Of a DNA stretch of 40,234 nucleotides, positions 28,332-36,622 are shown piece by piece. The position numbers and the translations under genes are program-made. The stretch spans positions 1-40,234 of the forward strand of contig NZ_NQMR01000064.1 of NCBI RefSeq assembly GCF_002276045.1. The letters run 5' to 3'. The notes beneath the pieces were generated by a model. That model did not search any database and was not told the origin of the DNA. It saw nothing but the letters and a program-made list of their open reading frames with translations. This stretch comes from Pseudoalteromonas sp. NBT06-2. Its GTDB lineage: Bacteria > Pseudomonadota > Gammaproteobacteria > Enterobacterales > Alteromonadaceae. Numbering within the stretch: the stretch's first letter is position 1; the number at the start of each line of letters is the position of its first letter.

Positions 28332-28526
28332 TTATGCGACATCCAGCTCTAGATTAGAAATTTTAATTAATTTGTTATTCAATATCTTTTTTGTACACTG
28401 ACAACATTTACCACACTGTTTGCCAATATGAAGTTCTGTTGAAAGTTGTTTTAAAGTATATGCACCATTATCGATAGCGTTTTCGATTTTTTTAGTCGTA
28501 ACACCATTACAAATACAAACATACAT
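28332..28526 (-). CDS. bfd: Bacterioferritin-associated ferredoxin
   Basis: 64 residues, the usual Bfd size. The [2Fe-2S] ligands fit CIC (C4, C6) and CGKC (C38, C41), with extra cysteines C42 and C44. Bfd reduces iron stored in bacterioferritin so it can be released. A near-perfect Fur box lies 48-62 bases upstream, so it is expressed under iron limitation, as known for Bfd. No bacterioferritin gene lies in this window. Confidence 0.92.
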   Translation of the reverse strand: MYVCICNGVTTKKIENAIDNGAYTLKQLSTELHIGKQCGKCCQCTKKILNNKLIKISNLELDVA

Positions 28527-28573
28527 ATTTAATCAGACTCATTATTATTTTAATAATTTAATTTTAATGCAAA

Positions 28574-28588
28574 CGATAATGATTATCA
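28574..28588. promoter_or_regulatory. Fur box upstream of bfd
   Basis: CGATAATGATTATCA matches the 7-1-7 Fur consensus TGATAATNATTATCA except for the first base. It lies at the expected place for a promoter operator of bfd. Confidence 0.88.
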
Positions 28589-28850
28589 AATTAATTTTGA
28601 TGGTATATTCAATTTAAAAGTTAATAACAGTGTATATAAATCACCTTTCTGGTTTATGTATATAATAACCAAGTACATAATCGACTATAATTTCATTTGA
28701 TTTTTTTAATATCTTTGTTTTCTATAAATTCTGAAACTGTTGCGCGCCAACGCGAAGAAATTGATATGGAAAGCGGGTTTTATTACTGATTTTTTTTGGG
28801 GGGGTGGTAAAGTTCATCGTTTTTACTTTGCTTTAGAGTACGAATTTTAA
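28589..28850. other. Intergenic region between bfd and the S41 peptidase
   Basis: No gene seen. A small GC-rich patch (TTGCGCGCCAACGCG, near 28740) and a homopolymer run of T8-9 followed by G7 (about 28790-28804) stand out in AT-rich DNA. TGGTT and AACCA flank a possible 22-bp inverted repeat near 28656. Confidence 0.4.
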
Positions 28851-28888
28851 AAGTTGTGAGGTTAATTAACATTCAAACCCCACAACTT
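28851..28888 (-). terminator. Terminator of the S41 peptidase gene
   Basis: AACCCCACAACTT (28876-28888) pairs with AAGTTGTGAGGTT (28851-28863) with one mismatch. On the minus strand the stem is followed by TTTTAAAA. It lies directly after the stop codon of the peptidase gene. Confidence 0.72.
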
Positions 28889-28896
28889 ATAAAATA

Positions 28897-30534
28897 CTAT
28901 TTTATGGGTAAATGAGAATTTATTTTATTCTCTAAGATAATAGAATTTAAGATTTGGTTAGGGACTTTTATCGCTAAACCATCATTTTGAGCACCACTTT
29001 GTAATTTATTATCACCCTTTGCTGCTCTAGATAATGCAACTACAGGGCAAGACTCTGATATCATATAATCAAGTGCCGCACTAAACATGCCTTCACTAGG
29101 ATCACCTAAAGCTTTTGAATAATCATCAGCAACATTACAACCTTTAATTTCAGATAAATATTGAGGAGACTCTTTTGGTACAAAACCATCTGAGTACTCA
29201 CCAAAACCTTTTGCATTCACGCCTTTAAACTGAATTGTAAAATAAGTTTCGCCACAGTTATCTTGCGGATAAAAACCATATGGTTTACCACAAGTTGTAT
29301 TACCAATTTGAATAACATCAATATCAATTCCACGTAAGCCATTGATAAAAGCTTCACTTGCTGAACAAGTTGAACCTGTTGTTAATACAAATATACGTTG
29401 TAAGTTGATGCTAGGTAAGTCTTCTGATGTAAACTGATAAGTCGTGTAATCTATCTTTTTGTCGAAAAAAGGTGTTGGGGACAGTGTATTACCAGTAATA
29501 GGGTTGGTAGACTGGTGTTTATCATTAAATATTGTCTTTTCAAATGTAGCACCGTTAGTTGCATGGTCGCCAGCGACCATATAGGCAAATTGCGAGGCCA
29601 AAGCTAAAAAACCACCACCGTTATAACGTAAATCAACGACCATTTCTGATATATTTTCATCAGAAAACAATGCAATCGCATTAATTAACCCCTCTTGTGC
29701 TAAAACGATATGAGAATTAAATTGTAAATAGCCTACTTTGCCAACTTGTGTCTCTATGACTTTAGTATTTTGTACCGGTGACGAAATCACATCAGCTGAC
29801 ACGAATGTTTTAGTAACCATCGTGCCGTCAGGCTCAAGTAACTTGAAATCATGGGATTCACCCACTTCTGATGGGAATATACCTGCGTTAATAGCATTTA
29901 CATTATTTCCATTAACAAAATCCGCACCATCAATTTCTATAATTTGAGTACCACGCTTTACGTCCAAAAGTGCTGCCGGAGAGTTTGGCTCTGTATATCG
30001 TACGATTAATTTCCGTGGTGGTACGACTGAATCAAATTGCCAACTAATACCATAACCTGATGTCACTCCCGATTGAGTTTGTTTTTTATAATCAGCTGTA
30101 TTCTGAGAAAAATGAAAGTTATCTTTTTGAGCACCTGAATCAGTTGTTTGCTTGGTTTTTAACTGGGAAAAATAATCAGCCACATTAAAATTATTAGGAT
30201 CATTATCTTCAATTTCACTATACCAAAGATAAGTATGGTCGCTATAAGATCTTAACCACATTTTTTCATGGAGCTCACTGCCTGCTTTATCAGGGTAGGG
30301 TTCACTATTATTATAAGGATCATTACCTGTTCTCGGGTTTTCACAATAATTTTTATATTTATTTTGCGGCTCAAAAGTGCCTGCAACCCAGGTTGGAGCC
30401 TCGATAGGCGTAATGCCAGTGCTTGGTTCTGTTACAGGTTTTGTTTCATTATTTGATGAACCACCACATGCAACTAATGTAACAACACTTAAAGCCAATG
30501 CTATTTTAGACTTACCTAGTATATACAATACCAT
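28897..30534 (-). CDS. S41-family (C-terminal-processing-like) peptidase lipoprotein
   Basis: 545 residues. The signal peptide ends with lipobox VACGG, followed by a Ser/Thr/Pro/Glu-rich linker, so it is an envelope lipoprotein. A PDZ-like stretch (YTEPNSPAALLDVKRGTQII, about 180-205) precedes the S41 core with VVDLRYNGGG and the nucleophile region TGSTCSASEA (about 386-395), which is the usual serine-protease signature of the tail-specific protease clan. Predicted to cleave unfolded or tagged envelope proteins. ATG 30534 has AAGGA upstream. Five 7-bp tandem repeats lie about 75-110 bases upstream, in the promoter region. The substrate is unknown. Confidence 0.88.
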   Translation of the reverse strand: MVLYILGKSKIALALSVVTLVACGGSSNNETKPVTEPSTGITPIEAPTWVAGTFEPQNKYKNYCENPRTGNDPYNNSEPYPDKAGSELHEKMWLRSYSDHTYLWYSEIEDNDPNNFNVADYFSQLKTKQTTDSGAQKDNFHFSQNTADYKKQTQSGVTSGYGISWQFDSVVPPRKLIVRYTEPNSPAALLDVKRGTQIIEIDGADFVNGNNVNAINAGIFPSEVGESHDFKLLEPDGTMVTKTFVSADVISSPVQNTKVIETQVGKVGYLQFNSHIVLAQEGLINAIALFSDENISEMVVDLRYNGGGFLALASQFAYMVAGDHATNGATFEKTIFNDKHQSTNPITGNTLSPTPFFDKKIDYTTYQFTSEDLPSINLQRIFVLTTGSTCSASEAFINGLRGIDIDVIQIGNTTCGKPYGFYPQDNCGETYFTIQFKGVNAKGFGEYSDGFVPKESPQYLSEIKGCNVADDYSKALGDPSEGMFSAALDYMISESCPVVALSRAAKGDNKLQSGAQNDGLAIKVPNQILNSIILENKINSHLPIK

Positions 30535-30609
30535 AAATTCCTTCTTTAATGTTACAACTTTATAAGTAAATATATTTTATATTAAAACCAAATTAACTAA
30601 CACAAAAAT

Positions 30610-30644
30610 AAGTGATAAGTGATAAGTGGTAAGTGGTAAGTGGT
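30610..30644. repeat. Five tandem 7-bp repeats
   Basis: AAGTGAT twice, then AAGTGGT three times, followed by AACC. It lies 76-110 bases upstream of the S41 peptidase start, where copy-number change could alter its promoter. Confidence 0.85.
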
Positions 30645-31076
30645 AACCATTATTACTATTTCTCTTTTTAATGATGTTGACAAATATACCTGATACTTTG
30701 AAATGCTAGTTTCAGAGCTTAAGCATAAAGGTTTTATGCAGCTATTGTGAATATATAGCAATGCCAAAAAATAGTGAGAATAAGACTAAGTTGACATGCT
30801 TGAAGTTTAAATATATTAAATTAGGTAAGCCATGTTTATTTCAATTTTTTATAGAATGAATATTTCAAAACGACTTAACTTACGCATTTTGTTTTTTACC
30901 TATCCAATTGATATTTTTAATTTAATTTACAATTAAAATAATAATGTGATAGAAAAATTAATCAATCAGTAAATATCTTCGATTATATATACTAAGTAAC
31001 ATGCCGTTTTTATTTTGTTATTCATTATAATTAATAAATTGAATAAATAACCAATTTTATAAAATAAGGGTATTAA
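30645..31076. other. Intergenic region before the arginase gene
   Basis: No gene seen. GAAATGCTAGTTTCAGAGCTTAAG (30698-30722) resembles a stretch at 39940-39965. TTATTCATTATAATT near 31018-31032 and ATTGAATAAATAAC near 31038-31052 contain ARG-box-like half-sites (TGAAT, ATTCA) upstream of the arginase gene, possible targets of the ArgR encoded behind it. Confidence 0.4.
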
Positions 31077-32204
31077 ATGAGTAATAACTGGAATGAATTT
31101 CAAACACAGCTAGAAAACTGTCTATGTCCACCAGGTAATGGCGTATTCACAGTTAATACTGCAAAAGAACGTAAAGAGGCATTACATCAAAAACTTTATA
31201 AAGAAACAGCACAAGAAAAAGTAAATGCGTTATGGCAATCATCTATATCTGAACTGCCAAGCTCTGAACATAAAGCAGTTATTTTAGGCATAAGCTCAGA
31301 TTGTGGTGGGGGTATTTTACGTGGTGCTAACTGGGGACCACTGTTACTTCGTACAACTATGATTGAGCAACAACCACAAACTAAATCATTTGATATGGGG
31401 GATATTCGTATTATTCCTCATTTACTACATGATAAATACCTTAATGATGGCACAATTGAAAATTGTCAAAAAGCACTTTACAAAAAAGATGATGCTAACA
31501 ATAAATCAGACTATGCTGTAAGTCCTTTATCTATAACAGAAGATGTATGTGATAGTTTTTATGCCAACCTTCCTGAAAAAGGTATTTTTGGTATTGGCGG
31601 CGATCATTCTATTAGTTACCCCTTAACTAAATCTTTTTTAAAAGCCAAACGTGATCGCGGTATTCGTACAGCCATTATACATTTTGATGCGCATACTGAT
31701 TTATTAGTTGAACGCTTAGGTATTGATTTATGTTTTGGTTCTTGGTGCACACATATTCTTGAATACTTACCTGATCCAAGCCATTTAATACAAATAGGTA
31801 TACGCTCAAGTGGTAAACCAAAATCTCATTGGGAAGAGACATTTGGTGTTAAACAACATTGGGCCCATGAAATTCAAGAGCAAGGCGCACAGAATATTGT
31901 TGATGACATCATAGAGCAATTAAAACGTGACAATGTAGATGAACTTTATGTGAGTTTTGATATTGATGCTTTGGATGCTAAATGGGCTTCTGCAACTGGT
32001 ACCCCTGAACCAGATGGTATGACACCAGATGAGTCACTATTAATATTAAAAGCATTAAGCAAGCAATTTCCAATTACCGGTGCAGATATGATGGAAATAG
32101 CCCCTTTTACAGATAGTTCATTAATAGGTCAATCTAGCTCTGAAACAACGCTAAAAGAAGGTGCAAAAATTTCTGCATTTTTAATTGATGCAATGAATAA
32201 ATAA
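31077..32204 (+). CDS. Arginase/agmatinase-family ureohydrolase
   Basis: 375 residues, longer than the usual 300 because of an extended N-terminus. The binuclear-manganese ligands are all present: GIGGDHSISYP, IIHFDAHTDL and SFDIDALD. Members hydrolyse arginine, agmatine or formiminoglutamate. The ArgR-type regulator encoded nine bases downstream favours arginine (arginase, giving ornithine and urea) as the substrate; that is inferred from context, since the sequence alone does not decide. ATG 31077 follows AAGGG. ARG-box-like half-sites lie just upstream. The two genes are probably one operon. Confidence 0.88.
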   Translation: MSNNWNEFQTQLENCLCPPGNGVFTVNTAKERKEALHQKLYKETAQEKVNALWQSSISELPSSEHKAVILGISSDCGGGILRGANWGPLLLRTTMIEQQPQTKSFDMGDIRIIPHLLHDKYLNDGTIENCQKALYKKDDANNKSDYAVSPLSITEDVCDSFYANLPEKGIFGIGGDHSISYPLTKSFLKAKRDRGIRTAIIHFDAHTDLLVERLGIDLCFGSWCTHILEYLPDPSHLIQIGIRSSGKPKSHWEETFGVKQHWAHEIQEQGAQNIVDDIIEQLKRDNVDELYVSFDIDALDAKWASATGTPEPDGMTPDESLLILKALSKQFPITGADMMEIAPFTDSSLIGQSSSETTLKEGAKISAFLIDAMNK

Positions 32205-32213
32205 TAGAGTTTA

Positions 32214-32666
32214 ATGATGAAACAAAGCCCGCTTATCCAAAATATTAAAGCATTGCTTAAAGAGCAACAAATTCGCAGTCATTACGAATTGTCTTATTAT
32301 TTGGCTGAGCGCGGTTTTGAAAATACAAGTCAGCCACAAATATCTCGTATATTAAAACAAATTGGTGCTATTAATATTAAAAATAGCAACGGTGAATATG
32401 TTTATGCAATTAAGCATGAACTTATGATGCCAACACTGGATACTCAAATTAAAGAACTAGTAATCAATACAAATACGAATCAATTTGTAATAATTATAGA
32501 AACAATCCCTGGTTCTGCAGATATCATCGCAAGAATAATTGAAACTTCTTCAATGAAAAAATTTATCCTAGCAACAATAGCAGGGGATGATAATGTAATG
32601 ATAATACCGAATTCTATTAAGGATTGTGACCATATAAAATCCCTTATACAACAAGTGTTTCATTAA
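32214..32666 (+). CDS. argR: ArgR-family arginine-responsive regulator (probable paralogue)
   Basis: 150 residues, normal ArgR length. The N-terminal winged helix (IKALLKEQQIRSHYELSYYLAERG, then TSQPQISRILKQIGAINIK) and the C-terminal domain with PGSADIIARIIE and TIAGDDNVMII are typical; the latter forms the arginine-binding hexamer contacts (the GDD motif). It directly follows the arginase gene and probably controls it in response to arginine. In these bacteria the main ArgR usually sits elsewhere (near mdh), so this is likely a second, catabolic copy. ATG 32214 or 32217 can be the start. Confidence 0.88.
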   Translation: MMKQSPLIQNIKALLKEQQIRSHYELSYYLAERGFENTSQPQISRILKQIGAINIKNSNGEYVYAIKHELMMPTLDTQIKELVINTNTNQFVIIIETIPGSADIIARIIETSSMKKFILATIAGDDNVMIIPNSIKDCDHIKSLIQQVFH

Positions 32667-32690
32667 GATGTAATAAAAATACTCTGTTCG

Positions 32691-32958
32691 TTATACCATT
32701 ACTGTTAAAAGTGATCAATCAGCGGGTGTTCAAAGCGCTTTAGGCAAGGCATTGGTTACAGACAATAGATTATTCCCTTATCAAAACCAATAACGCAGTA
32801 TAAAGCGCTATGAAACCTGCCTAAAAGGAGCTTTTGAGAATTTACACTTCATTGTTATGTCAGTTCTAAAGGGGATACCATGAATTCACTAACATGGCTA
32901 AAATTGTAAAACCTCATAAGCCCTGAATGGCGTTACTTAATTATCGAAATTGGTATAA
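32691..32958. mobile_element. MITE-like element, copy 2
   Basis: It starts TTATACCATTACTGTTAAAA and ends with the inverted TTATACCAATTTCGATAATT, giving imperfect terminal inverted repeats of about 35 bp. The interior matches copy 1 at 27151-27394 over most of its length, with a small insertion near 32805-32820. No coding capacity was seen. It lies between argR and the M6 protease. Confidence 0.78.
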
Positions 32959-33081
32959 ACTTGTTGTTATTGTATTTTTGTCCTAAACAAGCATGAATTA
33001 ACAATCAAACGCTTTATTTCTTGTCTCCTAAGAATATATTTGTAATAGTCAGTATTACTATTTCAATGTATAGATAATAAT

Positions 33082-36000
33082 ATGTTTAATAAGCATTTAA
33101 AATCCTTTTTAATTGTCTGCACCTTACTAAATGTAACATTAGCAAACGCATTACAGCCACCTACAGCAGAGCAGCTAGCTCGTTATAAAAAGAATGGCAC
33201 ATTAAAACAAAAAATAACTGAAGCAAACAAACTATCAAACTACAAAATATCACCCAATTTATCACATCATACTAAAAAATATATTAACGATAAGTTAGGA
33301 CTACAATCTGTTGTTAAAAGTATTCCTGGCCATAGGGGATTACCTTCCACAGGTAATGTAAAAACGTTTACTTTATTATTAGACTTCCCTGACGCACCAG
33401 TGCCAGCTCATCAAACAGTTGATGTAATCAACAACCATATCTACGGTCAAGGTTTGCCTGAACGATATCCTGTAGAAAGTTTAACAAGCTTTTATAAGCG
33501 TTCATCATATGAACAACTTAATATTGCTGGTAATGTGATTGGTTGGTATACAACACCTTACCCAAGAACTGATATTACTGATGCTCGAACTGTAATAAAA
33601 GAAGCATTAACCCATTATGAATCGCAAGGACATGACTTTAGCCAATATGATAATGATGGTGATGGTTACATAGATTATTTTTCTGTTGTTTGGACAGGAG
33701 AAGTAGGAGAATGGGCAAGTCTTTGGTGGGGATGGCAAAGTTCATTTTCAGATGCTAGCTATACTTTATCAGGAAAAACGCTGGCAGCATTCTCTTGGCA
33801 GTGGTTAAGTTGGAATAACGAAAGTGATGATTTTGATCCACTCACCCTAATTCATGAGACTGGACACGGTTTAGGCTTACCTGATTTTTACGATTACGAT
33901 GGTAGTGTTGGGCCTGTTGGTGGGTTAGGAGGTATGGATATGATGGATGGTACATGGGGTGATCATGGTTCATTTTCTAAATTCGCATTAGGCTGGATAG
34001 AGCCTAAAGTTGTAGCCTCTGGTGATAATAATATCTCTTTAACACCCAGCAGTAATACAAAAGATGCATTAATCATCATGCCAGAACTCACATTAGAAAA
34101 AAAATATAGTGAGTACTTTGTTGTACAAAATCGAGACCAAATGGGTAATGACAAAAACTTGCCTAATGAAGGACTATTAATTTGGCATATCAATGCCCAT
34201 ACCAATGAATATGGCTTTATAAACGATAATAGTTACTCGAATAACAAACTAATACGTTTAATGGAAGCCGATGGTTTAGAGGAAATTGAACAAGGCTTAG
34301 GAGCAGATGCAACTGACTATTATTTAGTTGGTAATCAGTTTGGCACCACTTCTACTCCTCACAGTGAAAGCTACAAAAATCAAGCAACAGGTGTAGAAAT
34401 TAAAGATATATCATTTAATAATAATGAAATAGCTTTTAATGCAAACATTGCTGTTTTGCCTGAAATTACTTTTAGCAATATAACTAATTTACAAATAATA
34501 GATATGCAGCAACAGGTAGATTTGGAGATTTCTCCAATCGAAAATATAAATAAAGTAGTGTTTTATATAAATGACATATTATTAGCTGAAGATAGTACAG
34601 CACCATTTTCAGCAGTGCTTGATACAAGCTTAGTAGCAGCTGGTGAAGTCACTTTACTTGTCAATGCTTATACAGCTGACAATACTAAGAATCACGCAAA
34701 AGCTTTATTATTAAAACTACCTGAAACAAGTGAGCCTATGATTATTAATATAGGCCAATCAAAATCTATCTCGGCTTTGTCAGATGCTTTAAAAGCAAAC
34801 TCTCTGACGCCTATTATAGTAAGTGATCTACCCAGTTTAGATAATTCAAAAACACCGATTATATTTATTGATCACGAATCAAGTTCAGCTTTAAACGAAC
34901 AGCAATTAACAAACTTATCGAATTTTGTGACATCAGGAGGTCATGTCTATTATGAAAATCCACAATGGTATTGGGCTGGGGATACACTTAATGCACAAAT
35001 GAGGCAATTTGGTATAGAAACAAATTTTGCTTGGTCTCAAGATACCAGTGGGATAACTGGTGCAAACAGCTCTGTTGTTCATGGGATCAGCTACTCTGTT
35101 CCAGAGGGCAGTTGGCAGACATATACAGAATTAGTTGCAAGTACAGGTATAACAAGTGTAACCCCTTTATGGCAATTAGATGAACCAAGCTTAAACTTAG
35201 CTGTTACAAATCAGCTTGGTGATTCTAAATTCATCACATCTACAGTACGTTTTTCTGATATCCCAGCTAGTAAACGACAACTCGTTATGAGTAATTATTT
35301 ATCACATTTTGAGCAAATAACATCTCCTAATACACCAAAAGTAAATGTGATTACAACTGAAGCATCTCAAACAGAAAATAGCGGTGCGTTAAGTATTACT
35401 CTTAAAAGAGATTTTGATGATGGTACCCAAACTCCTATCAATGTCAGACTAGAACCAATTACCGCAGTGGAAGGGGTTGATTACAAGCTTATATCGAAAC
35501 CTATGATTACATTCGGTGAAGGGCATTTAGAAGCAGCGGTATTTATAGAGCTGATAAATAATCAAATTGCGGATCCAGATAGACAACTAAAACTCATCAT
35601 TGAAGGTGAAAATGCAGGTGATGCCACCGAAGCTCTGATCACAATACAAAATGAAGACATTCCTGGTAATGTGAAATTTGCAATGGAAAACATCTCAGTA
35701 AATGAGAATGAAAATATTATACCAATTAAAATTTTTCAGTATGGTGACGGAATTACTCCACATACGTTAAAAATTAAAGCGATTAGTGATACAGCTATAG
35801 CAGGAGTTGATTTTGAAGAATTTGATATTGAATATACCTTAGCTGCTAATGAATACACTAAATCATTCAATTTAAAATTAATCAACAATGATACTATAGA
35901 CATTGGTCGTAATTTTAAGTTGATAATTGAAAGTGCTTATAAAACAGAAGATTATCAAGATATTAATATAACTATCATTGATGATGAGATCAGAGGGAAA

Positions 36001-36426
36001 ATTAAATTCAATTCAACCACATTAAGTGTAAATGAAAATATTGGTAGCTTTGATATTGGCATTGCTCGTGCTGGGGGAAGCGCTTCAACAATTGAATTCA
36101 CATTAACAACAATGGATGGCACTGCAATATCAGGAACTGATTTTACTCAAATAAATCAATCTTTAACTTTTGTTGTTGGTGAAGTAAAAAAAACAATAAC
36201 GGTAAATATTACAGACAATCTAATTGTTAATGACAATAAATCGTTTAAGCTAAAGTTAACGAGTGATCATTTAATAAATGCTCCGCAAGAAATGATGATT
36301 ACGATAATAAATGATGATATGCCCATTGTTACAAAACCAACTGAGCCTGAAAAAAGTTCATCTGGTGGTAGTTTTGCGTTTATCTTAGCATTCTTCCCTC
36401 TAATGCTTAGACGATTTAAAAGCTAA
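33082..36426 (+). CDS. Secreted M6-family metalloprotease with Calx-beta domains and GlyGly-CTERM
   Basis: 1114 residues. A signal peptide (to about residue 25) is followed by an M6 (immune inhibitor A-like) peptidase domain with the zinc motif HETGH (258-262), then GLPDFYDYDG and the GGMDMMDG block. A central region has a beta-sandwich-like stretch. Three Calx-beta-type repeats follow (about 755-1085), recognisable by VNENENIIPIKIFQYG and VNENIGSFDIGIARAGG. The tail SSGGSFAFILAFFPLMLRRFK has the GlyGly-CTERM form: a glycine-rich start, a hydrophobic helix and an arginine cluster. GlyGly-CTERM proteins are processed by rhombosortase after type II secretion. It probably degrades extracellular protein. 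An intrinsic terminator follows. Confidence 0.9.
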   Translation: MFNKHLKSFLIVCTLLNVTLANALQPPTAEQLARYKKNGTLKQKITEANKLSNYKISPNLSHHTKKYINDKLGLQSVVKSIPGHRGLPSTGNVKTFTLLLDFPDAPVPAHQTVDVINNHIYGQGLPERYPVESLTSFYKRSSYEQLNIAGNVIGWYTTPYPRTDITDARTVIKEALTHYESQGHDFSQYDNDGDGYIDYFSVVWTGEVGEWASLWWGWQSSFSDASYTLSGKTLAAFSWQWLSWNNESDDFDPLTLIHETGHGLGLPDFYDYDGSVGPVGGLGGMDMMDGTWGDHGSFSKFALGWIEPKVVASGDNNISLTPSSNTKDALIIMPELTLEKKYSEYFVVQNRDQMGNDKNLPNEGLLIWHINAHTNEYGFINDNSYSNNKLIRLMEADGLEEIEQGLGADATDYYLVGNQFGTTSTPHSESYKNQATGVEIKDISFNNNEIAFNANIAVLPEITFSNITNLQIIDMQQQVDLEISPIENINKVVFYINDILLAEDSTAPFSAVLDTSLVAAGEVTLLVNAYTADNTKNHAKALLLKLPETSEPMIINIGQSKSISALSDALKANSLTPIIVSDLPSLDNSKTPIIFIDHESSSALNEQQLTNLSNFVTSGGHVYYENPQWYWAGDTLNAQMRQFGIETNFAWSQDTSGITGANSSVVHGISYSVPEGSWQTYTELVASTGITSVTPLWQLDEPSLNLAVTNQLGDSKFITSTVRFSDIPASKRQLVMSNYLSHFEQITSPNTPKVNVITTEASQTENSGALSITLKRDFDDGTQTPINVRLEPITAVEGVDYKLISKPMITFGEGHLEAAVFIELINNQIADPDRQLKLIIEGENAGDATEALITIQNEDIPGNVKFAMENISVNENENIIPIKIFQYGDGITPHTLKIKAISDTAIAGVDFEEFDIEYTLAANEYTKSFNLKLINNDTIDIGRNFKLIIESAYKTEDYQDINITIIDDEIRGKIKFNSTTLSVNENIGSFDIGIARAGGSASTIEFTLTTMDGTAISGTDFTQINQSLTFVVGEVKKTITVNITDNLIVNDNKSFKLKLTSDHLINAPQEMMITIINDDMPIVTKPTEPEKSSSGGSFAFILAFFPLMLRRFKS

Positions 36427-36443
36427 AGAAATCAAATAAATTC

Positions 36444-36469
36444 AAAGCCAGCTTAATTGCTGGTTTTTT
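36444..36469 (+). terminator. Intrinsic terminator after the M6 protease
   Basis: CCAGC (36448-36452) and GCTGG (36459-36463) form a stem with a 6-base loop, followed by six T (36464-36469). It lies 18 bases after the stop codon. Confidence 0.85.
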
Positions 36470-36530
36470 GCTTTATTAATAAACATAAAATATGTTTTTG
36501 AAAATAATTTAAAAAAAATTTAAGTTTACT

Positions 36531-36559
36531 GTTGAAATTGCTTTGAGGCACCCTTATTA
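36531..36559 (+). promoter_or_regulatory. Candidate heat-shock sigma-32 promoter of dnaK
   Basis: GTTGAAA (36531-36537), a spacer of 12-13 bases and ACCCTTATTA (36550-36559) resemble the sigma-32 elements CTTGAA and CCCCATTTA. The dnaK start lies about 65 bases downstream, as expected. Confidence 0.6.
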
Positions 36560-36622
36560 ACTAATCATCGAGCAAGTGTATTACAAAATATTACAGAATT
36601 TTAGAAGTTGGAGAAAAGTCTC

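Noticed and set aside
28656..28680. Inverted repeat TGGTTTATG...ATAACCA as a XerCD or operator site
   Set aside because: The arms are short and do not fit XerC/XerD arms; no neighbouring evidence.
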